Both the position numbers and the translations under genes were made by a program. A DNA stretch of 40,392 nt, taken from assembly GCA_937139415.1 (NCBI GenBank), contig CAKZPS010000046.1, positions 1-40,392 of the forward strand, read 5' to 3'. The first letter of the stretch is position 1. The number at the start of each line of letters is the position of its first letter. Positions 21,940 through 30,090 of the stretch are shown here, piece by piece. A model generated the notes under the pieces. It saw only the letters and a program-made list of their open reading frames with translations. It was not told the origin of the DNA and ran no database searches. Source of the stretch: an uncultured bacterium. Its GTDB lineage: Bacteria; Atribacterota; Atribacteria; Atribacterales; Caldatribacteriaceae.

Positions 21940-23059
21940 AGAGAACGACTCGGTGTGGGACTTTCTTCAAACTACACAATATTTCGTGGGGGATGGTATT
22001 CGCCAGGCGGGCGAGCTCTTCCGCTTCGATCCGCTCGGCTCCGTCTTCTCCAATAATGGTCACTACATCCCCTTCTTGCGCCTCTTGAATCTCAGTCACG
22101 TCTATTGCCAACTGATCCATAGAGATATTCCCGATTACCCTAGCTCTTTTCCCTCTCACCAATACCTCCATTTTGTTGGAGAGATTACGAAACACTCCTT
22201 GGGCATACCCTAAGGCGACTATCGCCACCTGAGTTTCCCTCGAAGTCGTAAATGTGCCACCATATCCCACCCGAAAGGCTGAGGGAAGACATTTTATGTA
22301 CTTTATTCGTGTTTTCAATTGGGCGACTGGCTCAAGCCCGCTCTCTCGGGTGAGTTTGGAATGGATGGTTGGAGATACTCCTAGAAGAGCGATCCCCACA
22401 CGGGACATATGGAGATGCATCTCGGGAAATTGCAAGAAGGCCGCACTATTACAGCAATGATACACCAGATTTTTTGAAGATAAGCGATGACGCTCGAGGA
22501 ATTCTCGAAAAAGAGCAAATTGTCCTCGAGTATACTCTGCATCCGACTCAGCACTACTGAAGTGAGTGAGCACACCCCCCATTTGCACCAAGGAATCACC
22601 CAAATACTCCTCCAAAATTGAGGGAGGGAATTCTGAAGGGAGAAAACCGAGTCTCCCCATACCAGTATCAATTTTGAGATGAAAAAAAACCCGCTTCGCC
22701 AATTTTTTTGCTGCCGACCGTAGACTCTCTAAATCCCGACGAGAACTCACTATGGGAATGAACTCTTCTTGTACCACCACTTCTGCTTCCCAAGGGAGAA
22801 AGCCACCCAGAATGTAAATGTTCCCCCTCACCCCCACCTTCTTTAGCTCACATCCTTCCTCTACGGAAGAAACACCGAAATCCCGTAACCCAAAGGAATA
22901 GAGCAACTTGGCGATCTCTAAGCCGTGCCCGTAACAGAAAGCTTTGACCACTGCCATAATTCGAGCCTCCTTATGGGCGAGGGTTTGTAAAACACGTAGA
23001 TTGTGTTGTAAATGGTCAGCATGGATCTCTAACCAAGAATGGTATGGTATATTCTCCAT
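21902..23059 (-). CDS. alr: Alanine racemase (Alr)
   Basis: This fold-type III PLP enzyme interconverts L- and D-alanine for peptidoglycan. The PLP lysine is Lys39 in AVVKAFCYGHG. HLKIDTGMGRLGF, CCNSAAFLQ, RVGIALLGVSP, the catalytic tyrosine region VGYGGTF and IGNISMDQLAIDVT follow in order. The open frame begins at 23311, but the first 84 codons overlap nnrDE and match no family. ATG at 23059 gives 385 residues, the usual length, and overlaps the nnrDE end by 44 bases. It lies directly upstream of tsaE. A second fold-type III racemase-like gene sits further up the same unit. Confidence 0.94.
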   Translation of the reverse strand: MENIPYHSWLEIHADHLQHNLRVLQTLAHKEARIMAVVKAFCYGHGLEIAKLLYSFGLRDFGVSSVEEGCELKKVGVRGNIYILGGFLPWEAEVVVQEEFIPIVSSRRDLESLRSAAKKLAKRVFFHLKIDTGMGRLGFLPSEFPPSILEEYLGDSLVQMGGVLTHFSSAESDAEYTRGQFALFREFLERHRLSSKNLVYHCCNSAAFLQFPEMHLHMSRVGIALLGVSPTIHSKLTRESGLEPVAQLKTRIKYIKCLPSAFRVGYGGTFTTSRETQVAIVALGYAQGVFRNLSNKMEVLVRGKRARVIGNISMDQLAIDVTEIQEAQEGDVVTIIGEDGAERIEAEELARLANTIPHEILCSLKKVPHRVVLYERDRVATRELC

Positions 23060-24599
23060 TTTCCACCATCCTTCTCGCTTCGGGTAATTTTTCCACAATA
23101 TCACGAGCGATAATACTCTTCTTCCCTTCTCTCCCCCACAAATCTCCTGCCAATCCGTGAAGGAACACGCCACATAGAGCACTCTCCCATCCTCCCAGTC
23201 CTTGAGCCATGAAACCGGCAATGATCCCTGAAAGGACGTCTCCACTTCCAGCAGTGGCAAGAATTGGTCCTCCGGTGGGATTGATGACCACTTCTCCTTG
23301 TGGAGAAGCAATAACTGTCGCTGCCCCTTTTAACACCGTAATGCTCCCGAAGTAACGTGCGCCTTCTTGACAAGCGCTGACTCGATCCTGGTTCACTTCT
23401 TCAAGAGAAGTACCGAGGAGCCTTGCCATTTCTCCCGCATGCGGAGTACACACCCAACCGGAGAGTTTCGACTTCCAATACACTCGATTTGTAGCCACAA
23501 CATTGAGTGCGTCGGCGTCGAGTACCCCCCTCTGCGGAACACTCTCAAGGAGTCGTTCCACGAAGAAGCCGGTACCCCGATGCATTCCTAAACCGGGACC
23601 GATGACCAACGACTGGCATTTCCTCGCCTGTATCCCTTCTTGGATACTCTTAAAATCAGCAAAAGAGTAATGCCAGCCATCGAGAACACTCCGTCGAGGA
23701 AGAACGATGTTCACCATTTCAGGTACTGCCCCTTTGACGAGAAGCGCTAAGTCCTCAGGAAGAGGCCAAACTACCATACCCGCTCCTACAGCGTAGCTAC
23801 CCCAAGTAGCCAAAATCCCTGCTCCCAGCATGGCTCCCGAGCCAGCTATAATTCCTACCACCCCTGCCGAAATCTTGTGCGCATCCCAAGTTCTCCGGGG
23901 AAGGAATTTTCGTACATCCTCCGGCTCAAGGAGATGAGAGGAAAAACAGCCAAAAAGAGGGATACCAATATCTACTAATTTCAAACACCCTACATACTCA
24001 CGAGCGGGAAATTGTACCAAACCTTGCTTTACTTTCCCCAGAGTGACAGTGAGATTGGCTCGAACCGCCCTCCCCAAAACTTGACCACAGGTTGCGTCTA
24101 CTCCAGAAGGAACATCAATAGCCACCACAAAGGCACCACTCTGGTTGATGCGCTCGATGACTTGGGCATAAATACCCTCCGGAGGTTTTTTGAGACCCGT
24201 ACCAAAGAGGGCATCGACAACAAGAGCATCCTTGTCGAGATACAAGTCATCTTCACGGTAGACTTCTCGAAGCTCGATATCCAAGGAACGTACGACTGCC
24301 CAGTTAAAACTGGTATCCTTAGTCATTTTTTTTCTCTCTCCTACCAAATAGACTACAATGGTAAGAGAGGCAAATTGGCTCCGGAGCTGCCGTGCTACTA
24401 CAAGCCCATCCCCTCCGTTGTTGCCTACCCCACAAACCACGAAGACTTTGTGAACTTTCAAATGGGCAATAATTCTTTCTATCTCTTGTGCTATTTTTGC
24501 TCCCGCATTTTCCATGAGGAGGAGCGTTTCCATTCCCCATGATTCGCACCGTTCCTTTTCTACTCTCCGCATGGCATCAGCACTCAAGAGTTCAATCAT
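23016..24599 (-). CDS. nnr: Bifunctional NAD(P)HX epimerase/dehydratase (NnrE-NnrD)
   Basis: This enzyme repairs hydrated NADH and NADPH. Residues 1 to about 215 are the YjeF-N epimerase domain, with MENAGAKIAQEI, VCGVGNNGGDGLVVARQLR and DALFGTGLKK. Residues from about 225 form the ADP-dependent dehydratase domain of the ribokinase-like fold, with GIIAGSGAMLGAGILA, VIGPGLGM, LDADALN, CTPHAGEMARLLG, VLKGAATVIASP and the catalytic region ATAGSGDVLSGIIAG. The fusion has the length expected for the E. coli YjeF type (527 residues). The ATG overlaps the acpS stop by 8 bases. The acpS-nnr-alr neighbourhood is common in bacteria. Confidence 0.95.
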   Translation of the reverse strand: MIELLSADAMRRVEKERCESWGMETLLLMENAGAKIAQEIERIIAHLKVHKVFVVCGVGNNGGDGLVVARQLRSQFASLTIVVYLVGERKKMTKDTSFNWAVVRSLDIELREVYREDDLYLDKDALVVDALFGTGLKKPPEGIYAQVIERINQSGAFVVAIDVPSGVDATCGQVLGRAVRANLTVTLGKVKQGLVQFPAREYVGCLKLVDIGIPLFGCFSSHLLEPEDVRKFLPRRTWDAHKISAGVVGIIAGSGAMLGAGILATWGSYAVGAGMVVWPLPEDLALLVKGAVPEMVNIVLPRRSVLDGWHYSFADFKSIQEGIQARKCQSLVIGPGLGMHRGTGFFVERLLESVPQRGVLDADALNVVATNRVYWKSKLSGWVCTPHAGEMARLLGTSLEEVNQDRVSACQEGARYFGSITVLKGAATVIASPQGEVVINPTGGPILATAGSGDVLSGIIAGFMAQGLGGWESALCGVFLHGLAGDLWGREGKKSIIARDIVEKLPEARRMVENGEYTIPFLVRDPC

Positions 24600-24978
24600 G
24601 ATCGACCACCCAACCTATGGCAACGGCAACCACATGGCGATCAGAATGGGAAAAAGAGAGCGATACCGACTGAAAGCAGTGATCAAAGGGATAGGCAAAC
24701 TGCACCACCGGTTCACCCGATGGTGCGTGAAGAATGAGAATGTCTTTCCACCGAGGATGCATCCCTCGGCGAAGAAAGAGTTTCTTGATCGCTTCTTTAC
24801 TCGCAAACAAGGCAGAAATTCCTTCCAAGAAACGTCTTGTACCCCTTTTTCGATAAAATTCGAGCTCTTCATGAACAAACAACTTCCCCAGAAAAACGTG
24901 ATTGAACCGCTCGAGAACGGTTCGCACTCTTTCAATCTCTATGATGTCAACACCAGTAAAAATCTGAATGTTACTCAC
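24592..24978 (-). CDS. acpS: Holo-ACP synthase (AcpS)
   Basis: AcpS moves 4'-phosphopantetheine from CoA to the serine of acyl carrier protein. GVDIIEIERV near the N-terminus supplies the Mg-binding aspartate. FASKEAIKKLF carries the catalytic lysine/glutamate motif of the family. LSFSHSDRHVVAVAI near the end is the third conserved block. The 128-residue length is normal. GTG at 24978 overlaps the EF-G paralogue stop as GTGA. The substrate of its own substrate chain, CoA, is finished by coaE elsewhere in this window. Confidence 0.93.
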   Translation of the reverse strand: MSNIQIFTGVDIIEIERVRTVLERFNHVFLGKLFVHEELEFYRKRGTRRFLEGISALFASKEAIKKLFLRRGMHPRWKDILILHAPSGEPVVQFAYPFDHCFQSVSLSFSHSDRHVVAVAIGWVVDHD

Positions 24979-27056
24979 TCGGAGGCTTCTTTTTCCTTCT
25001 TTGCTTTTTCTATAATCCCTTCGGCAATTTGCGACGGAACTTCTTCATAATGAGAAAATTTCATGGAAAAGTACCCTCGCCCCTGAGTAATAGAGCGGAG
25101 GTCTACCGAGTAACGGAATAATTCGGCCAAAGGTACTAATGCCTTGACCTTCTGGTAGCCATCCTGCGGTTCCATTCCCAAAATTCTTCCTCTTCGGCTA
25201 TTGAGATCTCCAATGACGTCTCCCATGTTTTCATCGGGAACTATAACCTCAACGTTCATAATCGGCTCTAAAAGAACCGGATTGGCCTCCGAAGCTCCTT
25301 TACGGAAAGCCATAGAACCGGCAATCTTAAAAGCCATATCCGAGGAATCGACCGGATGGTAAGAACCATCATACACTGTAACTCGGACATCGATCACCGG
25401 ATATCCGGCCAGAATGCCTTCTTGCATTGCTTCTTGAACACCTTTTTCTACCGCGGGGATGTAGTTACGTGGAATCACTCCACCCACAATTTTATCTACA
25501 AACTCGAACCCCTGTCCTCGTGGGAGAGGTTCAATTTCAAGCCACGCATGACCATACTGCCCGCGACCACCGGATTGTCTCTTGTATTTACCCTCGGCTT
25601 TGGCAGTTTTTTTGATCGTTTCCTTGTAAGGAACTTGAGGAATGGATAGCGCTATTTCCACGCCAAATTTTCGCTTCATTTTATCCGCTAAGACATCGAG
25701 ATGAATGTCACCGAGACCATAGAGAATGTCTTCCTTGGTATCGGGATCGCGCTGCAGCTTTAAAGTCGGATCCTCCTCAAGCATTCTACTCAACGCTTGG
25801 CTGATTTTTTCTTCATCACCTTTTCCTAAGGGACGGACTGCAGCAAGGTAATTAGGTTCAGGATAACTCAAGGGAGGAAATAGAATAGGATGTTCTCTAT
25901 CGGCCAGAGTGTCCCCCAGATAAATTTCGCTGATCTTAGCTACTGCGGCAATGTCGCCTGGACTTACCTCTTTGGTTGACTCTTGGTTTTTACCTCGCAA
26001 GAAGACTAACTGCCCCACCTTTTCTTCGGTACCTCGGGTAACATTATACAGTTTGCCATCGGAGGAAAGTTTCCCCGAAAAAACTCGAAAAAACGCAATT
26101 TTCCCTACATAAGGATCACTGATGAGCTTAAAGACAAACGCTGAAAAAGGTTCGTTTTCAAGACACTTTCGTTCTTCGTCTCCCTGAGTTTGAGGGTTTC
26201 CTCCCCGAACTGTACCCCTTTCCAGGGGAGAAGGAGCAAAATTGACTAAGAAATCACTCACGAGATTGACCCCCTTATTGTTGAAACCGGAAGCACAAAG
26301 AATCGGGAATAATTTTCGCTCCAAAATTGCTTGTTTGAGAGCCTTGTGAAGAGTCTGCAAATCAATCCCTTGTCCTTCTAAGTACATATTGAGTAATTCA
26401 TCATTGGTTTCCGCAACGTTTTCGATCAAGTTTTCCCTCATCGCAACAATTGTATCTTGCAGCTCTTCGGGAATTGGTCCTTCTTTCACTTTCCCCTCAT
26501 TCTCAAAATAGAAGGCCCGCAAAGAAAGAAGATCCACAACTCCCCGAAAGTCTGCTTCTTTTCCAATGGGAAGATATATCGGAGTAGCCTTAGGAACGAT
26601 TTCTTGGATTTCCTGAAAGGCTTTCTCAAAGTTAGCTCCTTCACGATCCATTTTGTTGACCAAGAAAAAGACAGGAAGGTTTTCTTGGGAAAGATAATTC
26701 CAGACCTTTTCTGTGCCCACCTCTACTCCTGAAACGGCACATACTACAATGATCCCACTATCTACTGATCGGAGAGCACCGATTACGTTTCCAACAAAAT
26801 CTGCATACCCCGGTGTATCGATAAGGTTAATTTTACATTCCTGCCATTCAAAAGGTAATACTGAAAGGTCGATAGATATTTTTCTCTTTATCTCTTCAGG
26901 TTGCCAATCGGAAGTTGTGTTTCCCTCTTCTACTTTCCCTCGACGGGTGATTACCCCGGCATTGAATAACATTGCTTCAGAGAGAGTCGTTTTGCCAGCA
27001 CCGGCATGAGAAAAAAGACCAACATTTCTAATATTTTCGCTCGCAAAATTCTTCAA
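24975..27056 (-). CDS. fusA: Elongation factor G paralogue (FusA2-like GTPase)
   Basis: The 693-residue protein has the EF-G domain set: a GTPase domain, beta-barrel domain II (PFSAFVFKLISDPYVGKIAF), III, IV (SGGRGQYGHAWLEIEPLP) and V (PLAELFRYSVDLRSITQGRG). The P-loop is SHAGAGKTT rather than the AHIDAGKTT of housekeeping EF-G. Switch II reads DTPGYADF, with Tyr84 where the catalytic histidine normally lies. The NKMD motif is present. These are signs of the FusA2-type paralogue, whose exact role is unclear. TTG at 27056 is preferred because AGGGAGGAG lies upstream at good distance; the frame itself opens at 27083, directly after the small membrane-peptide gene. It lies outside a str operon, with no rpsL, rpsG or tuf near. 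Confidence 0.9.
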   Translation of the reverse strand: MKNFASENIRNVGLFSHAGAGKTTLSEAMLFNAGVITRRGKVEEGNTTSDWQPEEIKRKISIDLSVLPFEWQECKINLIDTPGYADFVGNVIGALRSVDSGIIVVCAVSGVEVGTEKVWNYLSQENLPVFFLVNKMDREGANFEKAFQEIQEIVPKATPIYLPIGKEADFRGVVDLLSLRAFYFENEGKVKEGPIPEELQDTIVAMRENLIENVAETNDELLNMYLEGQGIDLQTLHKALKQAILERKLFPILCASGFNNKGVNLVSDFLVNFAPSPLERGTVRGGNPQTQGDEERKCLENEPFSAFVFKLISDPYVGKIAFFRVFSGKLSSDGKLYNVTRGTEEKVGQLVFLRGKNQESTKEVSPGDIAAVAKISEIYLGDTLADREHPILFPPLSYPEPNYLAAVRPLGKGDEEKISQALSRMLEEDPTLKLQRDPDTKEDILYGLGDIHLDVLADKMKRKFGVEIALSIPQVPYKETIKKTAKAEGKYKRQSGGRGQYGHAWLEIEPLPRGQGFEFVDKIVGGVIPRNYIPAVEKGVQEAMQEGILAGYPVIDVRVTVYDGSYHPVDSSDMAFKIAGSMAFRKGASEANPVLLEPIMNVEVIVPDENMGDVIGDLNSRRGRILGMEPQDGYQKVKALVPLAELFRYSVDLRSITQGRGYFSMKFSHYEEVPSQIAEGIIEKAKKEKEASE

Positions 27057-27083
27057 GAAACACTCCTCCCTTCGGTTAATCAA

Positions 27084-27224
27084 CTATCTATAGCGTTCAC
27101 TCCATAAGAAAAACCACAAGCTAAGAGTGAAAAGCAAAGCCCACAATTTTGTTTTCCAATCATGCTTCCAAAAATGTCGCCATCGTTCGTACCACTTACG
27201 CCATTTCAGAGATACAGCGAGCAT
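27084..27224 (-). CDS. 46-residue Trp-rich membrane peptide in the cdaR position (CdaR remnant or mini-CdaR)
   Basis: The 46-codon frame begins with ATG at 27224, one base after the cdaA stop, with GGAGAGTAGG just upstream, and ends with TAG abutting the frame of the EF-G paralogue. The first 26 residues are basic and aromatic, with Trp at 8, 11, 15, 19 and 23. That spacing places them on one face of a helix. Residues 27-41 (LWALLFTLSLWFFLW) form a membrane helix, followed by only SERYR. Eight of 46 residues are Trp. In most bacteria cdaA is followed by cdaR, whose N-terminus has a WxxKxxALLFALxLW-like helix before three or four YbbR domains outside the cell. Here only the helix-like part exists. 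Homology to CdaR is inferred from position and this short match. Confidence 0.65.
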   Translation of the reverse strand: MLAVSLKWRKWYERWRHFWKHDWKTKLWALLFTLSLWFFLWSERYR

Positions 27225-27225
27225 C

Positions 27226-27987
27226 CTACTCTCCATATCGTTTATAGAGTATTTTTAACATCTTTTTCAAGGCACCCATCTCGACATCCCAAGCCATTTT
27301 ACCATGGACTGCGAGAGAAACCTTTCCGGTGGTTCCTGAAACTACGATTGCTAAAGCATCTGTTTGTTCAGTAATTCCAATCCCTGCCCGGTGGCGAGTA
27401 CCTACCAATTTCTCTACTCGAGTTGTTTCGGCTAAGGGAAGAATGCAACCAGCCGCTACTATTCTATCATTTCTTACCACAAGAGCCCCATCATGAAGAG
27501 GAGAATCAGGTAAAAAGAGGGCAAAAACAAGCTCTGAGGAGAGAAACGCATCTACTGGAATACCGGTTTGAATGAAGTCCCGCAAATTGTTGTTTCTTTC
27601 TAAAACGAGGAGTGCACCGATTTTTTTTCGCGAAAGAGCTTGGCAAGCCAAAATAACTTCTTCGATGAGCTTCGATCTCCCCCCTTCTCCAAAGGACTCA
27701 TAATTGACGACGAGCCCCCGGCGAAAGTAACCATGTCCGAAGTATATCCTTCGAATCTCTGGTTGAAAGGCCACAATCACTGTACCAACATACCCAAAAA
27801 AGAGCAATCTCCAGAATAACCGAAGTTCCACCAAGCCCAAAAAATTGCTCACCCCGCCCACAAGGAGGAGTACGATCATGATCTTGAGGGGGAGAAACAA
27901 TAGGGTTTCTCGGATGCGATAGATGAAACGATAAGAAAAATAATAAATAATTAAAAGTTCTGCAATGATGACCAGTGCAGTTACCAA
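27226..27987 (-). CDS. cdaA: Diadenylate cyclase CdaA (c-di-AMP synthase)
   Basis: CdaA makes the second messenger c-di-AMP from two ATP. Three membrane helices lie in residues 1-75 (VTALVIIAELLIIYYF, LFLPLKIMIVLLLVGGV and the segment ending GTVIVAFQPEIRR). The cytosolic DAC domain follows, with the catalytic DGA at 166-168 (PLHDGALVV) and GTRHRAGIG at 196-204. At 253 residues it is close to the usual 270. The start is TTG at 27987, with AGGGGA 9 bases upstream inside the argF-cdaA junction. The usual partner gene cdaR is reduced to the 46-codon frame that follows, and glmM is not in the window. Confidence 0.94.
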   Translation of the reverse strand: MVTALVIIAELLIIYYFSYRFIYRIRETLLFLPLKIMIVLLLVGGVSNFLGLVELRLFWRLLFFGYVGTVIVAFQPEIRRIYFGHGYFRRGLVVNYESFGEGGRSKLIEEVILACQALSRKKIGALLVLERNNNLRDFIQTGIPVDAFLSSELVFALFLPDSPLHDGALVVRNDRIVAAGCILPLAETTRVEKLVGTRHRAGIGITEQTDALAIVVSGTTGKVSLAVHGKMAWDVEMGALKKMLKILYKRYGE

Positions 27988-28000
27988 GAGAAAAATTCCC

Positions 28001-28936
28001 CTATGAACTCAAAAGCAACGCCAAGAGAGCTTTTTGGGCATGCAGACGGTTTTCCGCTTCATCTAAAACCACCGAACGGACCCCATCAATAACGTCGTCA
28101 GTGATTTCCTGACCTCGATGGGCAGGCATGCAATGCATGACCATCACTTGGGGAGAAGCCTTCTGTAAAAGCAATTCATTCACCTGATAAGGAAGAAAGA
28201 CGGGAATTCTCGCCTCAGTCTCGGCTTCCTTACCCATACTGGCCCAAACGTCGGTATAAACCACATCAGCCCCTTTCACCGCTCGGTGAGGATCCGGATC
28301 ATAGATGAGAGTTGCTCCACTTTGCACTCCGTTTTCTTGTGCCCATTGCCATATTTTCTCTTGAGGACGATACTGGGGGGGAGTACTCACGACCAAATGC
28401 AACCCCAAAACGGCTGCAGCAACAATCCAAGAGTGACAGATGTTATTTCCATCTCCTACAAAACAAATCTTTACTTCCAAAGTCCCTTTTTTCTCCTGAA
28501 CGGTTAACAGATCACCCAACACTTGACAAGGGTGATGGAGATCCGAAAGGCCGTTGATCACAGGTACACCAGCATATTGAGCCATTTCTAACACATTTTC
28601 GTGGGCAAAAGTGCGCAGAACAATACCGTCTACCATCCGACCTAATACCTGAGCAACATCTTTTACCGCCTCTCGCTTTCCCAAACCCACTTCCTGTGGA
28701 CCCAGATAGAAACTCTCTCCCCCCAGCTGTCGCATAGCCATCTCAAAAGAAACCCGCGTCCGCAGAGAAGGTTTCTCAAAAAGGAGAGCTAATTTCTTTC
28801 CTTTAAGAATTGCCGGTTGATCCCCCACGAGCCACCTCTGTTTCAAATCCTGCGCCAAATGTAGAAGAAACATGATTTCCTGTGCAGAAAAATCGGCTAA
28901 ATCCAAAAAATGTTGCTTTTGCCATTGCCCTTTCAT
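28001..28936 (-). CDS. argF: Ornithine carbamoyltransferase (ArgF)
   Basis: This enzyme joins carbamoyl phosphate and L-ornithine to citrulline. The 311-residue protein has the carbamoyl-phosphate motif EKPSLRTRVSFE (residues 54-65), LGKREAVKDVAQVLGRMVDG, HPCQVLGDLLTV, FVGDGNNICHSW, DVWASMG and HCMPAHRG, which mark the ornithine- rather than aspartate-specific branch. ATG at 28936 has AAAGGAG upstream. It lies between the ornithine racemase-like gene (13 bases) and cdaA. No other arginine gene is in the window, so it may serve biosynthesis, or ornithine turnover with its neighbour. Confidence 0.94.
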   Translation of the reverse strand: MKGQWQKQHFLDLADFSAQEIMFLLHLAQDLKQRWLVGDQPAILKGKKLALLFEKPSLRTRVSFEMAMRQLGGESFYLGPQEVGLGKREAVKDVAQVLGRMVDGIVLRTFAHENVLEMAQYAGVPVINGLSDLHHPCQVLGDLLTVQEKKGTLEVKICFVGDGNNICHSWIVAAAVLGLHLVVSTPPQYRPQEKIWQWAQENGVQSGATLIYDPDPHRAVKGADVVYTDVWASMGKEAETEARIPVFLPYQVNELLLQKASPQVMVMHCMPAHRGQEITDDVIDGVRSVVLDEAENRLHAQKALLALLLSS

Positions 28937-28949
28937 GGCCTAACTCCTT

Positions 28950-30023
28950 TCATGACACGTACACTTTCTCCACATAGGGAGAAAGAAAGGCTCGCAATAC
29001 CGCTCCATATCCAGGATAAAAACACACTATATCTCCTACCTTGTACCCTTTATCGCTCTCTTCAACGTCGAGCACCAAGTAATTACTGGTTGCTCCTATT
29101 ATTGTAACATTTCCATCCCAAAAATATAACTGACTTTCGTCGATGTCTTGCTTTCCTAACGCGACTAAAGCTCTCCTTCGTGGTGCGGAAGGAAAGAGAG
29201 ACAATGATCTTCCAAAAGCATCGAAACCTCTTTCAACCTCTTCAGTCACCTTTTTAGAGCGTACCTCCACAATCTCTGCATAGAGCAAAAAAGCCCCCTG
29301 GCTCAACCACTCAATAGTCTTTTTTCGACTGATATCACTTCCAAAGAGGAACGCTTCTCCGAAACGGATTTCATCGATGTCCATCCAGGTTTCGTTCTCT
29401 CTCCAAAGCTCAAAGAAAGTAGTCCCTCCTACGGAAAGAATGAAGTGGTCTTTCCCTAACTTCTGCCGTAGTTCTTTTTTCAAAGTCGTCAGCCGCTTCA
29501 CCACTCCTCGATCAGGTAAAACTCCACTGAGACATGCCAGCGTAGTAGCAATTCCTTCGACAGAGAGCCACGATAAATCTCTTACTCTCCCCTCAATCCC
29601 TTCAAATTCCTCTGGTAAAAACCCCTCCCGTGCATCACCTCCCTCAACGGCAAGCATGACCCGCTGTCTTTTCTTCGCTTTCCGTGCCGTAGTATGCAAG
29701 GCTTCTAAAACTTCCCAGTGCGAGATCAAGGGAACAATGTCGTTCTGACAAACAAGTTCCAATTCCTCTTGCATAGGTAAACGAATGAGGAAAAGTTCGA
29801 CCTCTTTGCCAAACATAGCTCGCATACGGAGAAGGTTGATCATATTCGAATCGGCAAACCTTCTTACCCCTCCTTTGTAGAGGGTGGTAAGGAGCGGAAA
29901 ATCAGCCAGGAATCCCTTAGTAACAAAGGTGGGCATAAGCGAATGTTTATCGCATTTTTCTAAGATAGTGGTTACATTCTTACGAATGATTTCGAGGCGA
30001 ATTTCTAAACGGGGATAATGCAC
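28950..30023 (-). CDS. orr: Alanine racemase-fold amino acid racemase, ornithine racemase-like
   Basis: A 357-residue fold-type III PLP enzyme. Lys36 in PTFVTKGFLAD is the expected PLP lysine; RFADSNMINLLRM, LPMQEELELV, GDAREGFLPEEF, LSVGGTTFFELW, IRFGEAFLFG, ALGKQDID and IIGATSNYLVLDV follow. This pattern matches clostridial ornithine racemase and the YhfX-like group better than true Alr, which is encoded separately at 21902-23059. It probably supplies a D-amino acid (D-ornithine, D-lysine or another); the substrate cannot be read from sequence. GTG at 30023 has AGAGG 8 bases upstream. It is the first gene after the rpsI terminator, but I find no convincing promoter in the short gap. Confidence 0.75.
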   Translation of the reverse strand: MHYPRLEIRLEIIRKNVTTILEKCDKHSLMPTFVTKGFLADFPLLTTLYKGGVRRFADSNMINLLRMRAMFGKEVELFLIRLPMQEELELVCQNDIVPLISHWEVLEALHTTARKAKKRQRVMLAVEGGDAREGFLPEEFEGIEGRVRDLSWLSVEGIATTLACLSGVLPDRGVVKRLTTLKKELRQKLGKDHFILSVGGTTFFELWRENETWMDIDEIRFGEAFLFGSDISRKKTIEWLSQGAFLLYAEIVEVRSKKVTEEVERGFDAFGRSLSLFPSAPRRRALVALGKQDIDESQLYFWDGNVTIIGATSNYLVLDVEESDKGYKVGDIVCFYPGYGAVLRAFLSPYVEKVYVS

Positions 30024-30048
30024 TCCTTATACCTCTTGAAGTTGCGAC

Positions 30049-30082
30049 AAAAAGAACCATGCTCCCTCACACGAGGGAGCAT
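30049..30082 (-). terminator. Intrinsic terminator of rplM-rpsI
   Basis: A 10-bp perfect stem, ATGCTCCCTC with its complement (30059-30068 and 30073-30082), closes a 4-base loop 8 bases after the rpsI stop. On the minus strand it is followed by GGTTCTTTTTG, a usable U-tract. It separates the ribosomal protein unit from the racemase-argF-cdaA unit. Confidence 0.85.
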
Positions 30083-30090
30083 AAAAATTC

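Noticed and set aside
23060-23311. N-terminal extension of alanine racemase
   Set aside because: The 84 residues overlap NnrD and match no Alr; the ATG at 23059 gives the normal length.
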